Below are positions 31,683 to 44,043 of a DNA stretch of 64,000 nt, one piece after another. Source of the stretch: Sthenelais limicola. Its lineage: Eukaryota; Annelida; Polychaeta; Phyllodocida; Sigalionidae. Below the pieces are notes generated by a model that made no database searches, had not been told where the DNA came from, and saw only the letters and a list, made by a program, of their open reading frames with translations. How positions within the stretch are numbered: the stretch's first letter is position 1; the number at the start of each line of letters is the position of its first letter. The DNA lies in assembly GCA_942159475.1 (NCBI GenBank), contig OW804094.1, forward strand, positions 126,218,755 to 126,282,754, in the 5' to 3' direction. A program made the position numbers and the translations under genes.

Positions 31683-34600
31683 TATACCATGCTAGACTTG
31701 CCAAGAATAGCGTCACAGGAAACTAGTGCACCGAGCACTGGGTTTGGCCACGAGGCCGAACCCCTGGCAGATGTAATCTGTCCCTGATGACTACTGTGAT
31801 GGAAGGGACAAGGGGACAATAGTGGAGCATATTGAGGCTACTCACTGAAGTACAAGACAAGAGGGGCGGTGCTGCCATCGCTTAATGGTTGGGTCCTGTA
31901 GGTGACCACGCACCGGGCTCCCAACAATACTTTCCCATCCAGATACCTGGCTAAAAACAGAAAGCTTTCTCCATTATGGAATAATATTACGCCGCTCTGC
32001 ATACCAAAGCCCACACCGGCGACATCAAAGCCTAATTACAAACCAATTGCTCTTTTAATAAGGTTAATTGCGAGTTTTTGACGTAGGGTAGTAGTGGCCT
32101 ATCTTGTCAGGGTAAATGCGGCATAATTTCGCTGGTGAATTATCCTGTTCGAATTGGATCGCAGATATCCATGCAAGCAGACTCCCTCTCATCCTCCTCC
32201 TCCTCTCACCCTCCATCCTCCACCTCCCACTCATCCCTGATGCTTGCATTGCATCCTCTCTCAGTCAGGGAGGGAAGAGCTTGCATGATGGCTGAGTTAG
32301 GGAGGTACAACGGGCCCAGTTCTATGGCAAGCCAAGTCAGCCAGTTTAAGTAAATATCAGCCTGTCCAATGCTGTGTTGATTTGGATATTAGCACTGTTC
32401 GCAGGACATCCATAACCCATGAAATGAACCAAACATGCAGTCTTTGATGAGTGAGGGACCTTAGGGCATTTTGCTCGGCGCGGGGGCTGGGGCCCTTTTT
32501 TCCTTGCATGCCAGAAGCCCTTTCCCTCTCACTCACACACACACTCACACACACAGCCTTCCGCCACATGATAAATCTGTGGGAGCAGTTTCATCAAAGA
32601 ATCATTTTGATTTGCCTTCAGTAGCTTAACTTCTAACAGTAAATGAGAACGTATAACCACTGTGCATGCATATTCCAACAAGCAGTCCGCACTATACACA
32701 CATAAAGAGGTGGCAGAACCATTTCCATTAGCCTCAACTACAGTACAGAAATAAAGCCAGTTAGGAGAGGCTGCGAGCCGAGGGGTGATTGGCCCCCACC
32801 GACACTGCTGGGGAGATAAAATAGCACGGAGAAGATTCCCTCAGCGATGCTCAATAAGCTTACACTTAGAGGGGCATTGACACAGCTACTACTGACCCCC
32901 TTCTCTTGAGACAAAAGAAGCTTGTTCAGTCTTGTATGACATAGCGTTGGCCCCTAACACCACAAAGCATGCAGGTAGGGAAAAGAGTGTAAAGCATTCA
33001 TGATAAGTGGGCGGCACAGGGAGCCGAAACTATAATTAGGCTGTCTAGGGGATACTCAAAAGGTGCTCCAAGTCTTCGACAACATTGCCACATTCCGATA
33101 TATAAGAGATTTACTAATGTGGCTATAAGACATCGTGGCAATTACAGCGGATCCTTTATCACGAAGGTTAACTGTAGTACTAACTTGTTTTGCACCGTAC
33201 CTCATCAATTCCAACTATAGTGTATTACTTCAGGCGCACAGAAACAAAGGTGCAAGTGTTAATACACTGTGGTGTGATCTTTCGGAGTTCTATGTGACCT
33301 GTTGTATGCTTGAGATGCATACACTCTATATATAAACTGAGGAAAGGGAAATTCCAACCAATAATTTTGTTTGCTTTAAATAGGTCCAGGGGTAGGAAAG
33401 CCGTTTGGGTTCATGTTGTTGGGAAATAATTCATATATTATATATCAGCGATTCATCCAGAGAATGGGTTCATAGCATATCACTCAGGTTAGGTTGATAA
33501 TGATGTAATAAATCCATGTATTCATATCCCTAATGTGTTCTAAAATATGAATATGTCAGTTAAAGGGCATTATGTTCTAATAACAATGAATGATGACAAT
33601 GCATGGAATTAGGTCCGCTCTTCACCAATAGAGGAATAGATTTATTTGTTGAGTTTTATCTATATTGGTTTCGACAGATGGGTACTTCGCGTTTTAGGTA
33701 ACAAACACTCTGTATTGCTGTACCAATATTGAAAATCAACGCCATTAAAAGACTAGAGTTAAAAATGAATACTAAATGTATGCCGGCATAATTTTATCGT
33801 CAACTTGTGCAATGATGGCTTCCTGAAAATGTCATTGACTTTACAAAAGTGTACTCAATAAAATGTATAAAAAAACTAAAATAAATACTCATACATGAAA
33901 TCAGTACTCGTAAATAATGCAAATACCGAGCATGTGGAGCGGACTAGCAGAGAGAGAAGAGGTGGAGGAAAGGGCCATGCTTCCAGGGTCATTGTCAATT
34001 GTGTCAAAACAACATGGAATTAACGTAGCAAAGTACTGTACACGGTGACAGCCAACTTTCTCAAAGGGCCAACATTCCATGCACATGTAGCCCAAGCGAA
34101 AGAGAATTTCACCTCGACGACTTCGCCGAGACACAGGCAATGGTTTTGTCCCCCCTTGAACAATTGCCATTCAACTGAAGTTAAAGCTTTAACTGGACAG
34201 AAACATGCAGGTCAGACCATCCGAGTGGGACTAAGTCGGTTACCTGTGCGACGGCTATGTTGTTAAAAGGAACAGGGCCGTTTTAAAAGCGATCTACACG
34301 ACTCTTAGGATGATCTTGATTCAATTAGCACTTGCTGTTCTCATCCCTTTAAATATTATCAAGGCTATAACAGAATTATCTTGGTTAATTCACAGGCATC
34401 ATTTATTCACTAGATTGGAACCAAGTGGGATGGAATTACTCTGAATAAGGATTTAATGAGAAGATAATAACCCATGGCTAATGAATTGCGCATCGATCCT
34501 CTTTTTTCCTATACGAACATGTATACTAAAATGTTATAAGGTATATTTTGGTAGTTATTACATATCTCGACAACAGACCATTTTTCCCTAAAGGTCATGT

Positions 34601-34723
34601 ACTGGCAGTGTACTCTTGGCTGAGATCCATGGAAGGTTGGTCAATTTACCTGTAGTTATGCTGCTTTAACAGGTGGAATAGTCTATACATACTTGTAGGC
34701 ATATATATACACTATATACCCGA

Positions 34724-34790
34724 CTAGACTGGGAGCAAACGGTTGGAGATCGCTCTGGCGCGCTGGAGCGAAATCTCTTCCCCAGTCTGG
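34724..34790. repeat. Imperfect 67-nt stem-loop
   Basis: The arms ctagactggg and cccagtctgg pair over about ten positions; inside them gagat pairs with atctc and gctc with gagc around a loop tggcgcgctg. There is an asymmetric internal bulge of about ten nt. It could be a structured RNA or a small palindromic insertion; the bulge makes a microRNA precursor unlikely. Confidence 0.5.
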
Positions 34791-37175
34791 CATTTTTACT
34801 AACTTTTTTTGCACCTTAGTCCAAAGCCAGAACTGGGCCCGCCCGGCCCCTGCAGGGCAGAGGTCCCTTTCATAGAGTCTATGAATCTAGCCGAGCCTTG
34901 GCACATACACCCCTTACCCCCACCCCCTCCTCTACCCCCACCCCAGCCCCCAACCGAGAAGATCAGAACCATGCTCCTGTCACATGATTCATAGAACAGT
35001 GCAAGAGAGTTCAGGGCTTTACCCCCTATGAACAGAGAGGCAAAGTATGCCAAACTAAGTATTATAGCAACGGTCGGGTCATGCAAGATGTATGTTCCCT
35101 GGTCATAAATACCCCACTTTTTATTACCGAGACTACTTATGATCCTCGCCGCAGACTACCACAATAGTAGTTAGTCCCTGTGCAACGCCCAGATGAAATC
35201 AAGAGTATTGATATTGCCATGCCATTTCCAAATGATCCTCGGCTATTGTTTTTCGCTTTCCTCCTCATGATCATGGGCCCGACCAGATTACCCATCTACC
35301 TGGATATTGTAAAAACGAGTAATTTTACACAGCGATTTCCTGCTAACCCTCTCTTGGCAGCGGACTAATGGCCAGGATGAAATGACTGGTCCATTCGGTA
35401 GGGACCCGCTTTCATGTGCCGTCTAGATGAAAGCCATTTTGCACAAGATCCATTGAAGCGGGGGCATTACCTTAATGAACTACAAAACCTTATCATGAAG
35501 GTTGTTGGCGGGCATGAAACCAGAAGTTGAACTACTGGCCTCGCCTTCCTGAGGAGGGCCATGGAAGGCAGTCCGGCAATGCTGGGGCACCAAATGACCC
35601 TAAACATGTCCGAACCATGGCGCTTACTGGAGTTGGCCTACTTGAGCCTGGCTAAAGCCCTAATTGGCGGCCATGTACTATTGTATAGGGACTGCATCAC
35701 GATCCTTGGCCACGTAGACTAAACCCTCGACAGCTCACCAGTACCATCCACAACACCCCAGCTTCTTCACTTCAAATGTATCCAGATCTCAATTGGTGGA
35801 TCTGCGGCAATATTAAGGGTTCACAGGTGTAAGGGGCTCGGTTGGACAGACCCTTATAAGAAAGGTCTCACACTCCGGCTTCGACAGCTATAAGCGTAAC
35901 AAGCCCCCCTGGATCTGGAGGACATACAGGGCCATGCTCAGTATAACACACGCCAGTGGTAGTGCCCGACTTGGGGTATAATAAAGCGGAGTGGCTGTTA
36001 ATTGGTAAGGCATCGCCGGGTAAACGTCAGGATCCTTTTACATTTTCTAACAAGCAAGACTGGCTGTGGTGTGGCGAGAGTCTCGGCGCCTCTTGACGCT
36101 AACGGTAATGGGAAGGAGGAGGGCTTACTTAATGCACTTCACTCAAGCATCCACCAATTAGTAGCAGGTAAAATGGCCACGGGAGAGCCATAGGGCTTTA
36201 TTAGAGTTATGTCATCTACATTGGGACGTGTTTTACTCTGCCTTCAGCGAGCAAACACAGACTGAAAAATCCTTTTGCCTGGCGAAAGCAGCCAGCAGTA
36301 GCTCAACAAAAATTGAACCGATGATGACACCTAAATGGATCAACGGGATAAAGTAGCTGGCGTTTAAAAACAGCCATTCAATCAATTATTAACCATTTTA
36401 TGCTTTTTTGCCCCAATATTTAGAACACTATCAATGAGTGAATGGCAAAGTGGAAATTGGTCCAGGCACTTCCATGGCAACCGAGAACGGCCGTTGGTTA
36501 TGATTGGCATTGTGGCTTAAAAGAGACGGGGGCGTGAAGATAGGACCTAATGTTGCAGAGCGCTTCAGAAATGGTCGCAATTGGGGTCAGTTTATGCCAT
36601 TCATCTCATCTAAGGTTAGCCATCTTGATAATGACGATAATATGAAGATTAATATGAACATCATCTGTCTTTTATTCTTAGCCAGGCGTGGTGTGGGGAG
36701 GGCTATGGAGAGGTTAAGTGGAAGTTGTCAACACCCATGCAGGATCAGCATTCGCCACCTGCCCCTACCTAACTCAAATTAGCACAGCGAGACATCAATA
36801 ATTCATATAGCTGTCCGTAATAACCAGTCTTGTGTTAATGACACCATCCTTTCCAGTGTACAGCAAGAGACTGGAGGAGAATGCACTGATATATAGATAT
36901 ATAGACATATATTCAAGAGCGTTCTGAGTGATATGTCCATATCATGCCAGACGCAACTCTATATTCCACTGGCAGGTATTGAACCAGCGAGTTCTCCGCT
37001 GTTTGAGAAACATTCATACCTATGGATTCAACATCGATTTCGCCACACAATAATGACGCGTCCGCGAACAATTGGCGAACAATTTTCTCAAAGTGCGATT
37101 TTAAAAAAAATGTGGGAATATCTTTCGGTGCAACGGAAGTGAATGAATTGGATAAAGGTAGGAAGATGTGGGAAT

Positions 37176-37209
37176 GGGGGAGGGAGGGAGGGTGGGAGAG
37201 GGGAGGGGG
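37176..37209 (+). repeat. G-quadruplex motif
   Basis: At least six G-runs of three to five occur with one- to three-nt spacers on the plus strand, which is the template strand for the RBPMS-like gene if transcription reaches here. Confidence 0.8.
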
Positions 37210-40200
37210 TTACAAGTGTTAAACTGAGGCAAATGATTCCTCAATTCATTCCACGAGAGCCACTGTAATATGGGAGGTGAAATTTTAATCAGGTTATCGC
37301 AGCCAAGATTAAAGTCGCACTGACTGACTGGTGAGAATCTATTCCACGAATGAGCCACCGCCAGTTACAGAGATTATTAAAATTTGACACTGCATCCTAT
37401 GGCAATGCCATCAGTGGCACTATCAGCCTATTATTTTAACCAACGACGCGGAACAATACCTCCATATGGCCCCAGGCTGCGAAGAGAGGGAGATGGAGAG
37501 ATTGGCGCCTCTCCATCGGCTCTGTCGCCGTCATCCACCCAGGTTTTAATACCATGCCACGTAATGATACCTGCGGACACGCATTTCCTCCCTGGCAACA
37601 GTTTTACAGGCAGTATAAGCCTTGGTCGTAGAAACAAAAGAGGCCTGCTATACTAAACTAGCCCGCGGATAAAAGATAGCTTGCCGATGCTTTTGCTGTA
37701 GCAGCATGATATTGCGATTAGACATCAGGAGCGTGTGTCGCTCTGCTGTAAAGCTTTGGTTTTTAATTAGAAGTATAATTTTTTCTTCCAAAATCCACCA
37801 GTGCCATCCGAGTTGCCATTATCATGTTGCAGTGCATGTCAAAACGCCTAGATACCACCGTTACGATCTTTATTGTTATCACGATGGGGAAGAAACATAC
37901 AATAGAAACGGTTCTTCCTCCCCCTGCTAGTCCCTATAGTCCCCCTCCTCCTACTCCTCCTCCTCCTCTCCTCGTTCCTCCCAAGGAATCATGACTATAA
38001 TGAATTACCTCCTCCAAGTGAATGCCAGGGCAGCCCTAGAGCCCTGCCCTGATTGAAATAAAGATCCTAGTGTTCTAAGGACGGGCAACGTTTTCTGTGA
38101 TGTATTTGCTAGAGGATCCGGGAGGGTGGATGATTCATTGCTGCCTTCCTCTCGGATTGGCTGCCATCTAATATTTATCCTTCGCATGCCCTGTTACACC
38201 GTCTGTGTCGTGCCTGTGACCATCGCGACACCTGCCGAGCGCTGACAGAGGTCACCTTCAAAACCCGAGGCCTCTCAGATCTGTCGAGTGCGGACAGGTG
38301 AAGCGTCTTCTGATCCCAATCAAAGTCAACCGCCTGGTCTTGACAACAAATTAGAGCTTTCCCTTCCCGCTCCAGTTGTTTAATACCGTGAAACAAAAGT
38401 GACACCGCCGCCACCTGAGATAAACCTCTACAGGGCATGTAAAGGCTTTTTGGCTCAACAAAAACAGAGCGAGGCAGGGGAGGAGAAAAGATCGGCGACC
38501 AAGAAAGAGAAAGAGTGAAAGGGGAAGGTCGCTTTATATTCATTCGTCTCCTCGCAAACAAATCCTTCACGCACCTATTGCTAGTGCGTGTTGGTATAAA
38601 TGCCCTAGTACCATGGCCAACCCATGATGGGCAAGGGAATTATCTAAATCCTCTCTATAATGCTGCAGAATCAATAGCTGATGGACTGTCAATCCCCCCT
38701 CCCCTTCCATGGCCCCTGCTACACGTGTATTCGGCCTTGATGTTAAGCCACAGCCAAGACATCAAAGTTTGTCAAGCCAATCTCCTCATTCCAATGACAG
38801 GGACTGGACCCTATCTGCCATCGGTTTAGGTGTCTAAGTATCGGGGGTGCCCGTCACTTCTAAACTCGTACCACCAGGTAGACTAATCACAGGTCAATCC
38901 CTACCCAACACATATATAATCTGGCGTGGTGAGGGGCGAGATTAGGATAAAATAAACAGTGGAGATTAACATAATGTCGGCCACAATATCGGCACCCCAG
39001 TGAGGATTGATTGGGATAAAACCGTGCAGGTTAGATCATGTCTGTGCAGTGGATTGGAATTAGGCAGGAGTATCGATATCCAACGTCCTTTCCTTGACGC
39101 GTTTTTTATGTTTTAAATTCTTAAACGAAAATGTGTTCAACAATGTATCAGATCAATTCATTTGCCAACGCCCATCGTCAGGACTAGAGAGAGAGACACG
39201 GGGAGGAATCATATTTTGTTATTGATTCAAATCTCTTCATCTTAAAACCACGTTTGATGTTCCACATCAACTGCCTTGAGACAAATTGAAGGTGGTGAAT
39301 TGATGACAAAGGGCCTTCAAAGAATCAGCGTAAGAGGAAAATCGATAGCATATTGCGGCTTTGTTTGTGAATAAGGCGTTTCAGTTAAACCAATGGCAAT
39401 GATGGCATTGGTAGCCCATGTTTTCAAGAAATGGCAAAAATCGTTATGTCTACATCAATTTTCACCTTATTTTAATACAGATACCGGGTTGTGGATGTCA
39501 ATAAAGAAAAGAATCATTAGCACAAGGGAGTTGTTCCAATCGAGAGCCTAGGAGGAGTTGTTGTAGTAGCACTAACACTAGTAACAGCTCGTTTAGTAGA
39601 AGTGAGCTTGTGTGAGTGTGGAATCCATGTATGTACACGTTACTAGGGTATAGGCTCACAGAGATTCCACCTGGCGTCGACGTGATTATGACTGATTAGG
39701 ACCAAGCTTGATTAATACGAAATCAATACACATACTCTGATCATCAAGCCCCTATGATGTTCAAACTCTCTAGTTAGGCAGGTTGAGCCTCCAACTTAGG
39801 CATCAAACGCTTCCCCCTGGCAAAGCAAAGGAGCACGTGGGGAAGGGAAGGGGGGAGGATGCAGTAAAGGAAAAAATAAAGAAAATGGGAAAGCAAAATT
39901 ACTAACCGCACCATACATCAGGGATCATAGCTCAGTTCATACATAGAAAATAGGCCATATACATGGATTTCCAGGGCCATTTTCTAAGCCTTCATTACTA
40001 CCTATTCCGTTATTTTTATACTGGCGGCCCCTCCATGTATGTGGCGTGATAATACGACCATGATACATGTTTTGTTAAGTGGGAAAGACAGCCATTTATA
40101 GGGGTGCGAAACTATGTGTACATTGTGTCGGCAGGCGGGCCATCCCATTGCAGCTAAGTAAACACTTGAGTAAGGGAATATCACTTTCGCAAATGATTAT

Positions 40201-43200
40201 CCGCCCATATTCATATCGACTGTGGCTACTGATTATTTAACCCCCATTTCTATATACATGCATAGTCCATATAGCCATCTTCACTGACACAAATTTATGT
40301 ATGAGGAAGCGGGACAATGCATATATGGGGAGAACCTCGTATGGACAAAGGCAGTCAGTATCCATATTGTACACTGATTGCCCCTAATGAAGACTGGAGG
40401 GCGCAGTGGGTCTCAACAATTGCCCCTGCTCCCCTGGCTTCTGGTTTCATAGCAGATTAACATGACCCACCTCTCGGGGACCATTGCACAGAGTACATTG
40501 TAGGTTCGATTCTCTAGAGAGGCAATACACGCCAGGGTTTCTAGTCCAGGTAGATTTATTGCTCGGATGAAACACTGATCCCCTACATCCAAACCAATGA
40601 ATTATTATTGCAGCAGCCGCAAAAGGCTTTAACAATACCAGGGAGATGTAATAGGCCTATACATAGGCCTACCGTACCTCCGTGACACTGCCTAATACAG
40701 GCCTATTAAAACGAGCTCAAATGTATGCATGCAGCGTCTTCATGCATATCCAACCTTTTCGGACAACAATAAGCCCACAGCGCAAACCCTGTATTGTATA
40801 CCTAAGTGAAAGTGGCTGCAAATTATTAAAGATATTCCATGGGACCTCACATCCATACCCCAAAAGCCCTTCTTCGATGAATTGACCTTAAAGTACTTCC
40901 TTCATATAAGCTTAGGTGTATAAAAGCGAGCGTGTTTGACCGTATTCCATTACACACTCGAGGGGAGCAGCTGTAAAGTTCAGGGAGGCATCAGGGATCG
41001 GTGGTAAAGATCCCCTGGAGAAATGACCGCTCCCTTCGAGAGATTGTGTTTCTCCATGCTTTTCCCGAACGGAGCATGGTGCGCTGGCGGTTTCATGAAC
41101 GGCCCATCGTCAAGTGATGACCTCAGCAGACCTAGCGGAGTCTGGCCACAATTCATTAGGGCTGGACCCGCGGCTACGATCGTGGTCTAATACATTGGCG
41201 CCAACGCGCAGGCAGGCCCTCTGCCTCTTGAAGGTCATTTACAGAGATGATGCATTGTAGTATAACCCCACAGGTATGAAGTTCACCTTTGATGACCTTC
41301 AGCCAGGGGCCGAGTGGGGCCTTCCCATACCGACTTCAAAGTATCACATAAGTCAACTAAGCATTGAAGATGAGTTATTGAAGGGATCGTTTGAATTGCT
41401 ACTACTGCCTCTCGTTGAGATATAGGCCTATCGAAAAAGAAAGTCAAGACGGGAAGGGCTTTCATTGGATGAAGACTGTTAAGAAAATATAGGTTGACGT
41501 GGAAGTATGTCTTGTCTAGAAATATACATGTTACACTTCGTTATCAATAACACTCACGTGGAAAAAGCTTATATAGCAATAGCACCCAGCCATGCATAAT
41601 CGACTACAGCAACAATGTCAAAAGATTGGTTTTCCTCTTGAATATACTCCTCGTTATGCATTGCTCCACGCCTCTATGAAATTGCATTACAGTTTGTTCA
41701 ACTTGTCAGGGGATCCCAAGGATAAAGGATGGTCTTTCAACCGATATGAAAGTGTCAATGGTGAGGACTTGACTGGGGCTCTCTTTTCAAGTTATATATC
41801 CATCCTTAGCGCCTTTACTCTATTCACTATGAAAGAGTGCATGGTATAGAGCGAGTCCTGTGATAAAAATACATGTGTCCTCTTTACCGCAGTTTCTATG
41901 GCCCTCGTAGAGCGAAAATGTCTTTGTATAGGCTATGAATATGAGCCGTGGGATTCAACCGGTATATCTCTATTAGGTAAAAAGAAATGAAAGATATGTT
42001 GCCCTCGACTATATAAGGGGGAGTGGGTTTTTTTCATTCTAGGTGATAACAAATATCAGTTGGTGATGGTTCAGGGGATAGTCAATCAGATTGGGGAATA
42101 CGCTTTTACATTTCACTATCTGTAATTGATACATCCGACGCTTCTGTGAACTAGCATCTCTACAAATGTACTTGTTCTATAGTCACTCTAGCTCTCATAA
42201 CAATGATCAGCCGAGCAGATAGTGTCATTTTAATGCACCTTTTGTCTGCCTTTAAACGAGACCGGGCTTCAAACACCGGCTGCGACGTAGGCGAGTGAAA
42301 ATGGCCTGATGCGATATTGAGGTAATGTATAGATTGTAGGGAGCGAGGGTTATCACGATTAATCAAATCAATGTAGGACCATATGTAAAGTGGGCAGGCT
42401 CTATGTCGATATCTAAGCCTACATGATGGGCCTCCCCCACCCGCCAGCCACGATTAACAATGTTCATCCGAAATGAATGAGGACAGTGCTAATCACTCTG
42501 ATCAAGCCAGAGAGAATCATTAAGGGCACGTTGCGAGGGAACTCTAGGAAGCGCCGTAAAGGCATGCGAGGATTAGAACAAGGATCCTTGTAATCGCTGA
42601 ACAAGCGCTATGGAGACCACGAGCAAAACACTCCAAGCCCTCCATCGGCTCTCACTTCACACTCGTGTTATATCTGATAAATAATCAGACGAATGGAGCA
42701 ATTAAAGTCAGGTATGCTCTCCTCCCACTGTCTAGCTGTAGTGCAGTGTACATGCATTCACATGAATGTTGTTCACATTGTAAAACATCGATAGACCAAA
42801 CACTACAGATCACCTTTCCTACAGAAATATTTAGCCATCTCTAAACATGTGCAAATATTTATTAGGAGGCCACCTGTGCAGACTGGCGATGGATTTGATA
42901 TGCACTATACTCGTTACTTGTGTCAACTCGGGGATCCGAGTAACAGCTTTATTATTGATCTCCAAGGCCAGTCCTAACACCCAGAGTTAGTCCCATATGC
43001 ATACATACATGGCGACCTCTAACTCCACCGAGGATATCCCTCAGAGCTAGTTTATCTTGGACTTAGCCTGAGTGATATAGGATGTTGCCAAACCACTCCT
43101 TAACGCCTGGCCATGACTAAGTATAAAGAATGGGTAAATACATATATGAGCATTATATTGCCAAAGGTCCTTCCCTTCCTCCTCCGGCTGCAAACCCCCT

Positions 43201-44018
43201 CCTTTCCTCTCTCTTCCACCATACTTCCTTTTTCCTTTCTTGCCATATACCTACACGCATTCTATATATGTCCCATCCTCAATCTGTTTAGATACCGTGT
43301 TCGTTTTTAAAAATAATTCCTCTTGCCTACCTCTTCCTACTTGTCATTCTTTTCTTATACTGCCCTCCTCTTCGACCCCCCCCCCCCCCCCCCAACCGCC
43401 CCCTGCCCTCCTCACTATTCCACACTCCTTATGCCAAGTGCCATACTTGGGAGGACCTGAACAAACCAACTAATAACTCAAGCAAGCTAGCAGTGCCCCA
43501 GTACCAACACACTGACAGCTTTATCAAAAGCTAATAACCTGTAGTTGACACCGACTCTCGGCCATCTGAGTGATGGCATGCTTTCGCATTACTGAGACAG
43601 GAAAACCCCGCAGAACGGGTTCAGGGGCCGGGTTGTCACTCATGAAAATTGATTCTATTTACTTCAAGCCGGACATTTTTATAGTAATGAATCATCTTTA
43701 GGCCATCGATTGGCGTCATGTTCACTTGAAGGTCCCCTAGAACCCACATCGTGAATCACTGTCGTATATTTGCTTTACTCGCAAAACACGAGAACTTATG
43801 TCATGTAGAGTTACATGTTACCAATGGATTTACGAGGACCCTGGTACGTACAGGAAGGCCCTTATCTGTCACTATGAAAGATAAGCGAAATAGAGATGAA
43901 TGCACATTCCAATGGCAAATGCGAACACGTCAAGCCACAAACAATCATTGCTGATATTGTATGAGTCTCGGAAACTAGAGATTTTGTGTTTGTTTCTACC
44001 AGGAGGTGTGTGAAGGTT

Positions 44019-44043
44019 GGGGGGGGGGGGGGGGGGGGGGGGG
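44019..44043 (+). repeat. 25-nt poly-G run
   Basis: This is the longest of several mononucleotide G/C runs in the window (others at 2545, 16758, 24569, 43376, 49250 and 50270). The length may be imprecise in an assembly. Confidence 0.9.

Larger units (their letters stand above)
27261..37000. other. Non-coding region, 5' flank or long intron
   Basis: I see no supported gene. The block contains AG-rich sequence near 27965-28035, a short GGA repeat (29746-29774), a 240-nt CT-rich microsatellite (31440-31682), a hairpin (34724-34790) and TATA-like and homeodomain-type ATTA sequences scattered throughout. One exon-like segment (29170-29270, minus) was considered and not accepted. Confidence 0.5.

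Noticed and set aside
31426..31819. Open frames rich in Ser/Leu/His or Arg/Glu
   Set aside because: They run through the CT microsatellite and reflect its composition.
38009..38187. Donor preceded by TTG GAG GAG, which would give [13 protein letters not shown]
   Set aside because: The required frame meets a stop ten codons upstream with no ATG or acceptor in between; the frame that is open to an ATG has the wrong phase.
40480..40530. ggttcgattctc resembling a tRNA T-loop (B box)
   Set aside because: No A box at the right distance and no cloverleaf can be drawn.
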